Positions 1-7,614 of a stretch of 64,000 nt of DNA are shown here, piece by piece. A model generated the notes under the pieces. It was given only the letters and a program-made list of their open reading frames with translations, ran no database searches and was not told the DNA's origin. The translations under genes and the position numbers were made by a program. The DNA is from Thiothrix sp. GTDB lineage: Bacteria > Pseudomonadota > Gammaproteobacteria > Thiotrichales > Thiotrichaceae. The stretch lies in NCBI GenBank assembly GCA_008015155.1, contig SSFA01000023.1, positions 62,001-126,000 on the forward strand, read 5' to 3'. Numbering within the stretch: position 1 is the first letter of the stretch; every line of letters starts with the position of its first letter.

Positions 1-696
1 TACGCCACCTTTACTCAGTAGATCAAGCAGATCGCGTGCGGCTTGACCACTAATAGAATCCATTGCATGAGTAATTAGTTGACCTTGCGTAATCGTTTTA
101 ACCTGTGCTTGCCAATCAGCTTGCTCGGTGGAAATAACATGCTCAATCCCTAGTGCCTGTAACTCAGCAATGGCATCCGTCCGACGCACAAGATTAATAG
201 TTTGCAGGCCGCGTGATTTAGCAATGAGAGCTAGCGTTTTGCCCACTGCGCCATTCGCAGCATTTTGAATCAACCACTCGTCTGTCTTTAATGTGAGTGT
301 GTCTAGTAACATCAAGGTACTTAGTGGCATAGCAATCAACTGAGCAGCAAGCGCATCTGGAATACTATCTGGCACCGGAATAATTGCAGCTGCAGGTATG
401 GTGAAATATTCAGACCATGCCCCCGTTACTCCAGCAGCTAATACACGCTGGCCTATGTTTAGCTGAACACCCTCGCCCACTTGCTCAATCACCCCTACTG
501 CTTCTGAACCACCTATAGCTGGCAAAGGTGGCTTGTAACCATATTCACCTTTCACGGTCCAAAGATCATGGTTATGAATCGGGGCTAGCCGCATTCTAAC
601 TAGCACTTGACCTGCTGTTAATTCAGGCATAGGTGTTTCAGTAAGTTGTAGCACATCGGCAGGTTCGCCAAACGCTTTATAAGTTAGGCTCTTCAT
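1..696 (-). CDS. Zinc-type alcohol dehydrogenase / quinone oxidoreductase-like protein (3' end outside window)
   Basis: The frame is open from an ATG at 696 down to base 1, so about 232 N-terminal residues are visible and the C-terminus is cut off. The start reads MKSLTYKAFGEPADVLQLTE, typical of the MDR superfamily (quinone oxidoreductase / enoyl reductase branch). A GroES-like domain fills about residues 1-110 (GGSEAVGVIEQVGEGV), followed by a Rossmann domain with AANGAVGKTLALIAKSRG near residue 145. No structural-zinc cysteine cluster is visible, which fits the zinc-free QOR/MECR-like branch. These enzymes use NADPH to reduce quinones or enones. The exact substrate cannot be told. Confidence 0.8.
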   Translation of the reverse strand, partial: MKSLTYKAFGEPADVLQLTETPMPELTAGQVLVRMRLAPIHNHDLWTVKGEYGYKPPLPAIGGSEAVGVIEQVGEGVQLNIGQRVLAAGVTGAWSEYFTIPAAAIIPVPDSIPDALAAQLIAMPLSTLMLLDTLTLKTDEWLIQNAANGAVGKTLALIAKSRGLQTINLVRRTDAIAELQALGIEHVISTEQADWQAQVKTITQGQLITHAMDSISGQAARDLLDLLSKGGV

Positions 697-901
697 AGAC
701 TCGCTTCACTGTGGTCGTAAAAACTTAAGTGTAAAACAACTATGGCTAGGCTGAGTACATAAAACCAGCACACGCTTGTAACTCACCCATGGTAGCTCTA
801 CACTATGCCCACCTTCCCTTCGCTGCTGACTGAAGGAATTAATGCGATGACCAACTAAAAACTCATCGCTTAAATCTATTCCAAAAAGATTGGCAGTTTA
901 T

Positions 902-2308
902 ATGAGCGTTCCTTCTCTTCCTCGTTTAAAAAAAGCATTTAATAAATTAGGTATTCATTTAGAACGTAGCGGTGATATTGTGCGAGTCATCAATGCACAA
1001 GCTGAAGCCACTATCTTATTGCCTGCTAGCTTGCCTTTGGAGCAAAAAGCAGTCACACAATTATTAAATTTCGCCAGCGTGCATGATCCGCTGTCTCATC
1101 AGCAAGTTTGTAAAGCCTGTGCAACACCTGATTTTCATCCTGGCTCTATCGCGCCTGTCGGTACCATTGTTGCGACACCTAGCGACTTTGTGATTCCAGC
1201 CGCGATTGGTACGGATATTAATTGTGGGATGCGCTTACTGACTTTAGGTTTTAGTCTTCAACAAGCTGAGCAACAACGTGAACCCTTAATACAAGCACTT
1301 ACTCGCGCACTGTTACAAAATGGACGTAATATTCCTGTCCATACACACGCCTTTGAAACGCTACTAACTCAAAGCCCGCAAGCTTTTTTAGAAGACCAAG
1401 CTTTGACAGAAGGCTTGTGGCAAGCAGTTGACCGTCAGCGTTTAGAACGTGAATTAGCAGCTTGCATTGGCTTAGGACAGTTGCCAACTGCACAAACCAA
1501 ACACTTACCTGAAGCCTATTTAGCTAAAACTAACTCCCTGTATCGCGACCCCTGCTTAGGTACGATTGGCAGTGGCAATCATTTTGTCGAATTACAGCAA
1601 GTCGCTGAAATTGTAGACAATAAAGCCGCTTACCAAGCCGGGATTAAACACGGCCAGTTAGTTGCTATGATTCATTCTGGCAGCCGTGATTTAGGTTTTT
1701 ATGTGGGTAAGCGCTGGATGGATAAAGCTAAAACGGCTTGGCCCCAAGGTTTAAAACACCCTCAACATGAACTGTATGGTTTAACAGGTGCATTAGCCAG
1801 TGAATACATACAAGCAATGAGTGCAGCCGCTCGTTATGCATGGTTGAATCGGGTCGTACTTGCAGAAATGCTTCGTGAGCAATTGAATGAATTAGGCTTA
1901 TTAGGGCAAAGTGAACTGGTAGTAGACGTGCCACATAATGTCGTCCTACAAGAACAAGGTCTAAACATTCATCGCAAAGGTGCAACTCCAGCCCATGCTG
2001 AGCAGCTAGCTTTAATTCCAGGCTCAATGGGTGATTATTCCTATTTAGTCAGTGGCTTAGGCAATCCTGATTGGCTTTTTAGTTGTAGTCATGGGGCTGG
2101 TCGTAGTGTACGTCGCCAAGCGATGCGTGCTACCAAAACACCATCTACCGACCATAACTGGCATTGCGTCACTCTCAAAGAAGAGCGGCGCATTGAAGAA
2201 GCACCTAGCGCTTATAAACCGATTGGTGCCGTGATTGAATCTCAACAACAAGCCGGTTTAATTAAAGTTATCGCAAAATTTAAGCCGTGGATAACCTTTA
2301 AAGCCTAA
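902..2308 (+). CDS. rtcB: RtcB family RNA ligase
   Basis: RtcB joins RNA 2',3'-cyclic-phosphate or 3'-phosphate ends to 5'-OH ends using GTP and Mn2+. The 468-residue protein carries the family motifs in order: metal site DINCGMR near residue 105, GSGNHF near 222, HSGSRDLG near 258 and CSHGAGR near 400, whose histidine is the guanylylated residue in the family. It is longer than E. coli RtcB (408 aa) and divergent. A TTG at 890 would add four residues; the ATG at 902 is preferred, though neither has a clear ribosome site. No rtcA or RtcR-type regulator is adjacent. A weak hairpin (arms AAGGGT/ACCCTT, 2318-2340) follows the stop and may terminate it. Confidence 0.88.
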   Translation: MSVPSLPRLKKAFNKLGIHLERSGDIVRVINAQAEATILLPASLPLEQKAVTQLLNFASVHDPLSHQQVCKACATPDFHPGSIAPVGTIVATPSDFVIPAAIGTDINCGMRLLTLGFSLQQAEQQREPLIQALTRALLQNGRNIPVHTHAFETLLTQSPQAFLEDQALTEGLWQAVDRQRLERELAACIGLGQLPTAQTKHLPEAYLAKTNSLYRDPCLGTIGSGNHFVELQQVAEIVDNKAAYQAGIKHGQLVAMIHSGSRDLGFYVGKRWMDKAKTAWPQGLKHPQHELYGLTGALASEYIQAMSAAARYAWLNRVVLAEMLREQLNELGLLGQSELVVDVPHNVVLQEQGLNIHRKGATPAHAEQLALIPGSMGDYSYLVSGLGNPDWLFSCSHGAGRSVRRQAMRATKTPSTDHNWHCVTLKEERRIEEAPSAYKPIGAVIESQQQAGLIKVIAKFKPWITFKA

Positions 2309-2357
2309 ATTGAGTTGAAGGGTTTATATATTAGACCCTTTAACCTTGAAAACTGTC

Positions 2358-3233
2358 ATGCCAAACCTAATGAAGCGCTTCTTTTTAGTTAGCATGTTTA
2401 GCTTAACGCTAGGCATGTTAATTAGTTTAGGGCTTGGTACTTTATTAGCACAACCTGCTGTCAGTACTATTGGAGCCATTCCTCATGATTTACCCATCGA
2501 ACCTATTCTTATTAAAACTACTCGTGGCAATACCATTAGCGCTTGGTTGATCCTAGCGAAATCCTCGAAAGGAGGTGTGCTTTTAATGCATGGGGTACGC
2601 TCCAATCGTCTGCAAATGGTGGAACGTGCGCGTTTTTTATATCAAGCAGGCTATAGCTCATTGCTCTTTGATTTTCAAGCACATGGAGAAAGCACAGGCG
2701 AACATATCACCTTTGGTTATCTTGAGCAGCAAGATGCTTCGGCCGCTTTTCACTATCTTAAAAGGCGGCTGCCACAGCAAAAAATCGCTGTGCTAGGAGT
2801 TTCTTTAGGGGGAGCAGCCGCCTTATTGAGTGACATTCCGCAACAAGCTGATGCTTTAATTTTAGAAGCGGTTTATTCTAATTTAGAAACCGCTATTGCT
2901 AATCGGTTGGAAATGCGTTTGGGTACAATTGGGCACTATTTAACCCCCATGTTAAGTTGGCAAATTAAACCTCGCTTAGGTTTTGAGCTAGCTGATTTAG
3001 CCCCTATTAAACACATCGCACAGATTAAAACGCCCGTGCTCATTATCGCTGGTGCACAAGACCAGCACACCAAGCTGGCCGAAGCTGAGCAATTTTATCA
3101 ACTAGCACCTGAACCTAAAGAATTGTGGATATTGCCACAAGCGATTCACCAAGACTTTCAAGACTATGCGCCACAAATATATCAACATAAACTACTAAAT
3201 TTTCTGGAGCAAAGCTTTAAAGAATTAAAATGA
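2358..3233 (+). CDS. Membrane-anchored alpha/beta hydrolase
   Basis: Serine hydrolase of the alpha/beta-fold superfamily, about 291 aa. A hydrophobic segment at residues 5-35 looks like a signal anchor, so the catalytic domain is probably periplasmic. Visible motifs are the oxyanion-region LLMHGVRSNR, the nucleophile elbow GVSLGG (Ser), an acid region AGAQDQHT (Asp) and a late His in AIHQDF. The set resembles the dienelactone-hydrolase/BAAT-like peptidase-esterase group. Start: a TTG at 2346 is also possible; ATG at 2358 is chosen. It follows rtcB by about 50 bp and could share its transcript. The substrate is unknown. Confidence 0.75.
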   Translation: MPNLMKRFFLVSMFSLTLGMLISLGLGTLLAQPAVSTIGAIPHDLPIEPILIKTTRGNTISAWLILAKSSKGGVLLMHGVRSNRLQMVERARFLYQAGYSSLLFDFQAHGESTGEHITFGYLEQQDASAAFHYLKRRLPQQKIAVLGVSLGGAAALLSDIPQQADALILEAVYSNLETAIANRLEMRLGTIGHYLTPMLSWQIKPRLGFELADLAPIKHIAQIKTPVLIIAGAQDQHTKLAEAEQFYQLAPEPKELWILPQAIHQDFQDYAPQIYQHKLLNFLEQSFKELK

Positions 3234-3272
3234 TTAGTTTAACTGTCCATTCACTAAAAAAGATTTAAAACA

Positions 3273-3560
3273 ATGTATTGGTATCTGACAATTCGTGCGA
3301 ATGCTGACTACTCACACTATGCAGAAACGACCTCTCTAATTGAATTCCTTGCTACAATCCCTGCCTTACAGCAAATTGACCGAATGGTTTTTAGCAACAC
3401 AGCCGATCATCCGTGGCTATCGTTGATTATTGCTAGATGCAATAGCGCTGGCAGCTATGCTCAACCGCCAAACACTTTCTCAACTGACTTTAATGTGGTG
3501 GAGTTAATCTGTTCAAATTCATCAACAGGATTGAAGCATGTCTGTTTTCAAAAAACATAA
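3273..3560 (+). CDS. Conserved hypothetical protein, 95 aa
   Basis: Small soluble protein without signal peptide or membrane segment, beginning MYWYLTIRANADYSHYAETT. The pattern of an N-terminal beta strand, a helix (SLIEFLATIPALQQ) and later strands (WLSLIIARC, FNVVELICS) looks like a folded domain. I know no function. Its 3' end overlaps the next gene by 23 bp, which suggests a translationally coupled pair. Coding potential is supported by the overlap and the plausible protein rather than by a recognised family. Confidence 0.55.
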   Translation: MYWYLTIRANADYSHYAETTSLIEFLATIPALQQIDRMVFSNTADHPWLSLIIARCNSAGSYAQPPNTFSTDFNVVELICSNSSTGLKHVCFQKT

Positions 3561-3975
3561 AATCATACTAGGTTTAGTCACTGTTTTAAGTTTAAGCCTG
3601 TTAGCTTACTGGTATTTAAAACAACCCTATCAGTATCCTGAAGCTCAACAAATTACTCGTCAATTTATGCAACTATTGCGTGACCAGAACTATGAACAAG
3701 CTTTTAGTTTAATGGCTCAACCTAATTTAAGCGCTGACTCTCCAAAAGTCTTAGCAGAGCGTGCTCAAGCCGAATGCTTAGATGATGAGGTCTTTGCTTA
3801 TGCTAGTCCGCCACAGGCTAATGGCAATCGCTTACGTCGTTGGTTAAAACAAGAAACAGTGGATCAAACAAAGATTACCTTAGATTTTGAGCATAGCTGC
3901 CTGTTAGGTGTTCAATTAGTCAAAACTAAGCAAGGTGAATGGCGAATTTTGCGCTTTGGTGGACATGCAGGCTAA
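3538..3975 (+). CDS. Membrane-anchored hypothetical protein with NTF2/DUF4878-like C-terminal part
   Basis: Protein of 145 aa with a single N-terminal hydrophobic segment (about residues 8-26) and a periplasmic remainder. The stretch ITRQFMQLLRDQNYEQAFSL resembles the first helices of DUF4878/DUF3887-type NTF2-like domains found in lipoproteins and membrane-anchored proteins. Two cysteines (about residues 81 and 121) could form a disulfide. It overlaps the upstream 95-aa gene. Function unknown. Confidence 0.6.
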   Translation: MSVFKKHKIILGLVTVLSLSLLAYWYLKQPYQYPEAQQITRQFMQLLRDQNYEQAFSLMAQPNLSADSPKVLAERAQAECLDDEVFAYASPPQANGNRLRRWLKQETVDQTKITLDFEHSCLLGVQLVKTKQGEWRILRFGGHAG

Positions 3976-3982
3976 GGCTAAG

Positions 3983-4013
3983 TGTCTATTAAATTTTTTG
4001 AAATAAATAGACA
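3983..4013 (+). terminator. AT-rich stem-loop, possible terminator of the upstream gene pair
   Basis: Perfect 8-bp arms TGTCTATT (3983-3990) and AATAGACA (4006-4013) flank a T-rich loop a few bases after the stop at 3975. No U-tract follows, so termination is uncertain. Confidence 0.35.
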
Positions 4014-4077
4014 TCTTGATTTCCTTGCATGTACATTCTTAAGTAGATTATTTATTTGGATCTTGATTCCCTTGCAT
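4013..4077 (+). repeat. Pair of 18-bp direct repeats
   Basis: The 18-mer ATCTTGATTTCCTTGCAT at 4013-4030 recurs with one mismatch at 4060-4077, a 47-bp period. It lies in non-coding DNA upstream of the dapA leader and may be a protein-binding array or a replication relic. Confidence 0.5.
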
Positions 4078-4210
4078 AAATGCTGATTTGACCTGTAGGA
4101 GTTGTAGAAGTATTGAATGAAGCAATCGTATTGTCTTACTGATTAGGTTACTCTCTTGAGAGCTTAACAACCCTCACTAGTAAATTCTAGCTACAGAAAT
4201 AATTCCCCGT

Positions 4211-4216
4211 TATACT
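4211..4216 (+). promoter_or_regulatory. Candidate -10 box of the dapA leader transcript
   Basis: TATACT matches the sigma-70 -10 consensus well. No good -35 is seen 16-18 bp upstream. Initiation near 4223 would give a leader of about 160 nt up to the terminator. Confidence 0.35.
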
Positions 4217-4222
4217 AAACCT

Positions 4223-4383
4223 CTGTCTACTTATCTGTGTTTTCACCCGAATGTTTAACTTCGCTCGCTTAGTCAAGAAGTCTAAACGCCGCTCAACCAG
4301 CGGTTCGGGGTAGTATTCGCTCTTAATTTTTAGACTGAACTTACCAAACCTAGCCGCACTAATCTGCGGCTAGGTTTTTTTTT
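4223..4383 (+). ncRNA. Structured leader or small RNA upstream of dapA (three-way junction plus terminator)
   Basis: Hand folding gives a compact three-way junction. P1 pairs CCCGAA (4246-4251) with TTCGGG (4304-4309). P2 pairs GTTTAACTTC (4253-4262) with GAAGTCTAAAC (4277-4287) with one bulged C. P3 pairs CCGCT (4289-4293) with AGCGG (4299-4303). A competing stem AGTCTAAA (4279-4286) with TTTAGACT (4329-4336) would break P2. A strong intrinsic terminator follows and dapA starts 22 bp later. The same stretch holds a 20-codon ORF (4251-4313, MFNFARLVKKSKRRSTSGSG) with three Lys codons. It is therefore either a cis-acting attenuator or riboswitch of dapA, or an independent small RNA. It does not match the lysine riboswitch that I know. 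Confidence 0.45.
4347..4383 (+). terminator. Strong Rho-independent terminator before dapA
   Basis: A perfect 12-bp stem, AACCTAGCCGCA (4347-4358) with TGCGGCTAGGTT (4365-4376), has a 6-nt loop and is followed by an unbroken T-run to 4383. No protein gene ends within 370 bp upstream, so it ends a small RNA or attenuates dapA. Confidence 0.85.
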
Positions 4384-4404
4384 GCCTATTGAAAAGGAAA
4401 ACTT

Positions 4405-5277
4405 ATGTTTCAAGGATCTTATGTAGCACTCATTACCCCGTTTCGGGATGGTGCTGTGGATGAGGCTGCACTACGTCGTTTGGTGAATTGGCATATTGAG
4501 CAAGGCACGCACGGTTTAGTGCCGATGGGCACAACGGGCGAATCACCTACTGTGACTCAAGCCGAGCATGAGCAAGTGATTAAAATCGTGTTGGAAGAAA
4601 CTGCGGGGCGGGTTCCCGTGATTGCGGGGGCTGGCTCGAATAATCCAGTTGAATCCGTGCATTATGCCAAGCTAGCCGCCGATTTAGGCGCTGATGCAAT
4701 GCTGTGTGTGGCCGGTTATTACAACCGCCCCTCGCAAGAAGGTTTGTATCAACATTTTCACTATCTGCATGAACACAGTACCCTACCGATTATTATCTAT
4801 AATATTCCACCGCGCGCCGTGGTGGATATTAAAGCTGATACCCTGGCACGTTTAGCACAATTGCCGCGCGTGGTTGGGGTCAAAGACGCGACTGGCGATT
4901 TAACGCGCATTAGCCAAGAACGCCAACTCATCCAAAAACCCTTTAGCTATCTCTCTGGCGATGATATCACTGCCATTGCTTACAATGCCTCAGGCGGGCG
5001 CGGTTGTATCTCGGTCACCGCCAACATTGCCCCTGCTCTCTGCGCTCAACTCCAAAACGCTTGCTTAAATGGCGATTATCAACAAGCGCTAAGCCTGCAT
5101 GAAAAACTCGTGCCCTTGCATCAAGCTTTATTCCGTGAACCTAATCCCTCTGGCCCTAAATATGCCGCTTCTTTATTGGGCTTATGCAGTGAAGAAGTAC
5201 GCTTACCTTTAGTACCTCTAACTGAAGCGACTAAACTGGAAATCCGCCAATGCTTAGAGCGCTTGGAGTTACTTTAA
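4405..5277 (+). CDS. dapA: 4-hydroxy-tetrahydrodipicolinate synthase
   Basis: DapA condenses pyruvate with aspartate semialdehyde, the committed step of diaminopimelate and lysine synthesis in the cytoplasm. The 290-residue length is that of E. coli DapA (292). Visible family features are MFQGSYVALITPF at the start, GTTGES (residues about 43-48, substrate-binding threonines), YNIPPR (catalytic Tyr about 133) and VGVKDATGD with the Schiff-base Lys about 161. The start is set by GGAAAA upstream of ATG 4405. The structured leader and terminator directly upstream suggest attenuation. A small hairpin (5298-5321) follows the gene. Confidence 0.96.
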   Translation: MFQGSYVALITPFRDGAVDEAALRRLVNWHIEQGTHGLVPMGTTGESPTVTQAEHEQVIKIVLEETAGRVPVIAGAGSNNPVESVHYAKLAADLGADAMLCVAGYYNRPSQEGLYQHFHYLHEHSTLPIIIYNIPPRAVVDIKADTLARLAQLPRVVGVKDATGDLTRISQERQLIQKPFSYLSGDDITAIAYNASGGRGCISVTANIAPALCAQLQNACLNGDYQQALSLHEKLVPLHQALFREPNPSGPKYAASLLGLCSEEVRLPLVPLTEATKLEIRQCLERLELL

Positions 5278-5297
5278 GTTAAAGTTTTCGCCTGAAT

Positions 5298-5321
5298 CAG
5301 CATAAGGGTTTAATTATGCTG
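5298..5321 (+). terminator. Small stem-loop after dapA
   Basis: Arms CAGCATAA and TTATGCTG (8 bp) lie 21 bp after the dapA stop. There is no T-run, so its role in termination is doubtful. Confidence 0.3.
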
Positions 5322-5378
5322 GTTGAAGCCTATTAGCTAAAATCATATCGAATAAATAAGACAAAGTTAGTTTAAGTC

Positions 5379-5714
5379 ATGGTAAATATTCTTTTCATCT
5401 GCTCACAAAACCGCCTGCGTAGCCCAACCGCAGAACAAATGTTTTGCCAATACGCGGGTATTGAATGCGCATCAGCAGGAGTTTATGACTCAGCAGAAGT
5501 GCCACTTGATCCTGAGCTGATTGAATGGGCGGATATTATTTTTGTAATGGAGCGCATTCACTACACTAAAATGACAAAGAAGTTTAAGCGCTATTTAAAT
5601 AATAAGCGCATTATTGTGTTAGGAATTCCTGATGAGTATGAATATATGGATCCAACACTCATTCATTTGCTTGAAATTAAGGTGATACCACTTATTCGTA
5701 GCCATTTGAGTTAA
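5379..5714 (+). CDS. Small low-molecular-weight protein-tyrosine-phosphatase-like protein (copy 1)
   Basis: Protein of 111 aa that begins ILFICSQNRLRSPTAE, a CX5RS phosphate-binding loop at residues 8-15 as in LMW protein tyrosine phosphatases and arsenate reductases. A late Asp in PDEYEYMDP (near residue 90) is a candidate general acid. It is shorter than classical LMW-PTPs (about 150 aa). Phosphatase activity is inferred from the loop only. A close paralogue lies at 23947-24267. No kinase or polysaccharide gene is adjacent. Confidence 0.7.
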   Translation: MVNILFICSQNRLRSPTAEQMFCQYAGIECASAGVYDSAEVPLDPELIEWADIIFVMERIHYTKMTKKFKRYLNNKRIIVLGIPDEYEYMDPTLIHLLEIKVIPLIRSHLS

Positions 5715-5751
5715 TGATCGCTCTGATCGAAAACTCATGTATGGATTGACC

Positions 5752-5781
5752 ACTGAAGGAAGCGTAGCAGATTCCTTCAGT
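5752..5781. terminator. Stem-loop between convergent genes
   Basis: Perfect 10-bp arms ACTGAAGGAA (5752-5761) and TTCCTTCAGT (5772-5781) lie between the phosphatase-like gene and the convergent VOC gene. There is no T-run on either strand; it may still act as a transcript end for both. Confidence 0.4.
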
Positions 5782-5809
5782 TGACCAGCAAAAGACGCTA
5801 TGGTAAGCC

Positions 5810-6235
5810 CTAACTCACATCACGGTTCAAATTCCTCTCGCTAGGCAAGTCGCTTAAATACTCCACAAACTCCACTTCAAACCCAGCCGGATCAATAAAA
5901 TAAACATTCCTTCGGTAAGGCTCATCCGCTCCCGCAAGAGCGATCTGATAGCCAGCCTTCTCTAAGCGCTCAATCACTGCATCGAGGTTATGGGTGACAT
6001 AGGCAAAATGCGCTAGCCCCACTTGATACCCTGCTAGGCGACGGTTTTCGCCCTCGCCATGATCACTCAGGGCGATATAGTGATAATCATCGCCAAAGTG
6101 CAGCCAAGTACGTGGTTTGCCATGCCATTCGCCGCGACCTTGATCACGGATGCGCCAGTGGGGAAAGGCTGCGCGGTAAAAATTCAACATTGCATTAACA
6201 TCACTCACCACTAAATTGATATGTTCTAAATACAT
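5810..6235 (-). CDS. VOC-family (glyoxalase/bleomycin-resistance-like) protein
   Basis: Single vicinal-oxygen-chelate domain of 141 aa. The first strand LEHINLVV carries a candidate metal-binding His at residue 4. YQVGLAHFAYVTHNLD lies in the middle and the terminal strand GFEVEFVEY carries a candidate metal-binding Glu. Members bind a divalent metal and act as lyases, isomerases or dioxygenases, or bind drugs. The gene is divergent from soxR, and the intergenic SoxR box has the spacing of a soxS-type promoter pointing towards it. It is therefore probably induced by redox-cycling compounds (inference). Substrate unknown. Confidence 0.8.
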   Translation of the reverse strand: MYLEHINLVVSDVNAMLNFYRAAFPHWRIRDQGRGEWHGKPRTWLHFGDDYHYIALSDHGEGENRRLAGYQVGLAHFAYVTHNLDAVIERLEKAGYQIALAGADEPYRRNVYFIDPAGFEVEFVEYLSDLPSERNLNRDVS

Positions 6236-6285
6236 GACCTACTCCTTTTCTGTCTATTGGTAGTTAAAGTTTGCCCAGCTTAAAA

Positions 6286-6303
6286 CCTCAGGTTAACTTG
6301 AGG
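6286..6303. promoter_or_regulatory. SoxR box between the VOC gene and soxR
   Basis: CCTCAGGTTAACTTGAGG is an almost perfect 18-bp palindrome and differs from the E. coli soxS operator core at a single base. Read leftward, TTTACC (-35) and TAAGCT (-10) flank it with a 19-bp spacer, the over-long spacing typical of MerR-family promoters. The VOC gene is thus the likely activated target and soxR may be autoregulated. Confidence 0.85.
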
Positions 6304-6344
6304 TAAAGTCTTTTTTTTAATTAGCGGCTCACGAGGAGATCAAT

Positions 6345-6800
6345 ATGACGGAGGCCAATTGGAGCGTGGGGCGAGTCGCCAAACGCTGTGGGATTAAGGT
6401 CAGTACTTTGCATTTTTACGAGCAAAAAGGCTTGATCCAAAGCTGGCGTAATGCAGGCAATCAGCGTCTGTATAAACCCGATGTGCTCAGGCGGATTGCA
6501 GTGATCAAAGTGGCGCAGAAAGTAGGCATTAGTTTAGAGGAAGTAAAAAAGGCTTTTTTAGCCCTGCCAGATCACCGCACGCCCACAGTGGAAGATTGGC
6601 AGCTTTTATCCCAACAGTGGCAGCAGCTCTTGGATGCGCGGATTGCTTATTTACAAAACCTGCGTGATGACTTAACCGGCTGTATTGGCTGTGGCTGCCT
6701 GAGTATGACCAAATGCCCGCTGTATAACCCTGAGGATGTATTGGGTAAAACCGGTGTGGGGGCAGTGATTTTGGAGCAAGCCGCTCACAATAAGGCTTAA
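6345..6800 (+). CDS. soxR: Redox-sensitive transcriptional activator SoxR
   Basis: MerR-family regulator of 151 aa. The N-terminal winged helix begins SVGRVAKRCGIKVSTLHFYE, followed by a dimerisation helix. The C-terminal cluster CIGCGCLSMTKCPL (near residues 112-125) supplies the four cysteines of the [2Fe-2S] sensor. Oxidation of the cluster by redox-cycling agents or NO switches the bound dimer to activate its promoter. A GAGGAG ribosome site precedes ATG 6345. No soxS is present in the window, so as in many non-enteric bacteria it probably controls targets directly. Confidence 0.95.
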   Translation: MTEANWSVGRVAKRCGIKVSTLHFYEQKGLIQSWRNAGNQRLYKPDVLRRIAVIKVAQKVGISLEEVKKAFLALPDHRTPTVEDWQLLSQQWQQLLDARIAYLQNLRDDLTGCIGCGCLSMTKCPLYNPEDVLGKTGVGAVILEQAAHNKA

Positions 6801-6897
6801 GTCGTTACTTTAAATTTAAAGACCTTGATGTAAGAATCTAAACAGTTTTTAGTGCTAGGGCTTATACTTTTACTTTAAGCCGCTCAAAGTATTTGCT

Positions 6898-7314
6898 ATG
6901 CCTACTGACCACATCCTCAAGTCTCAGACTTTTTATCACGGTACCAAAGCTAATTTACAGTTGGGTGATTTAATTGAAGTGGGTCATCCTTCGAATTATG
7001 GACAGCGCAAAAAAGCCCATTATGTTTACCTCACTGCCACTTTAGATGCAGCGACTTGGGGAGCAGAATTGGCAGCAGGTGAAGGTTTGGGCAGAATTTA
7101 TATCGTGGAGCCAACCGGCCCGATTGAAGATGATCCGAATCTGACGGATAAAAAATTCCCGGGCAATCCTACCCAATCCTATCGAACTCGTGCTCCCTTA
7201 CGAGTGATGGGTGAAGTGAGCTCTTGGCAAGGGCATTCAGCGGAGCAACTTAAAGCTATGCAAGACCATCTTGAAAAACTCAAAAGCATGGGAATTGAAG
7301 CGATTGATGAGTGA
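6898..7314 (+). CDS. arr: NAD(+)--rifampin ADP-ribosyltransferase
   Basis: Full-length Arr-type enzyme (138 aa), which inactivates rifamycins by transferring ADP-ribose from NAD+ to the C23 hydroxyl. Characteristic segments are FYHGTKANLQLGD (residues 12-24), HYVYLTATLDAATWGAELA and GRIYIVEPTGPIEDDPN, with NPTQSYRTRAPLRV near the C-terminus. The gene stands alone after soxR with no integron or transposon signs, so it looks chromosomal and intrinsic rather than recently acquired. Confidence 0.93.
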   Translation: MPTDHILKSQTFYHGTKANLQLGDLIEVGHPSNYGQRKKAHYVYLTATLDAATWGAELAAGEGLGRIYIVEPTGPIEDDPNLTDKKFPGNPTQSYRTRAPLRVMGEVSSWQGHSAEQLKAMQDHLEKLKSMGIEAIDE

Positions 7315-7614
7315 AACACTTCAAACAACAAGCCCCATATTACAGGCAAACCATTAAAATAGAGTGCTCCTCTAGGCAGCCGCTTACTTGATTATTTAAT
7401 AATCTGCTGCACACTCTAATTCAATTAAAAGCAGATGGCTCATCAATGCCATTTACTAAAAAATAACTAGTTAAAATTATTTTTTAATGTTGCAACTTAT
7501 AATGGTTACTTTAGTCTCAGAGATGAGCTTAAAACATTAGCTGCGTTAACTTCGCTAGGCTGGTTTTAAGTGTTATACCTTTTTTGTAATTCATTTAATT
7601 AACAGGAAGTCATA
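7315..7614. other. Intergenic region before the secreted CHACG protein gene
   Basis: No gene is seen. It holds a perfect AT palindrome (GATTATT-T-AATAATC, 7390-7404). Just upstream of the next gene, CTTAAAAC (7528-7535) pairs with GTTTTAAG (7563-7570) around an inner TAGC/GCTA pairing, giving a stem-loop in the probable 5' UTR. Confidence 0.4.

Noticed and set aside
697..901. Sigma-54/RtcR control site for rtcB as in E. coli
   Set aside because: No GG-N10-GC element with acceptable flanks is found before rtcB, and no rtcR gene is adjacent.
4223..4383. Lysine riboswitch or hammerhead ribozyme as identity of the dapA leader
   Set aside because: The lysine riboswitch is longer with a five-helix junction, and the hammerhead core bases are absent from the three-way junction.
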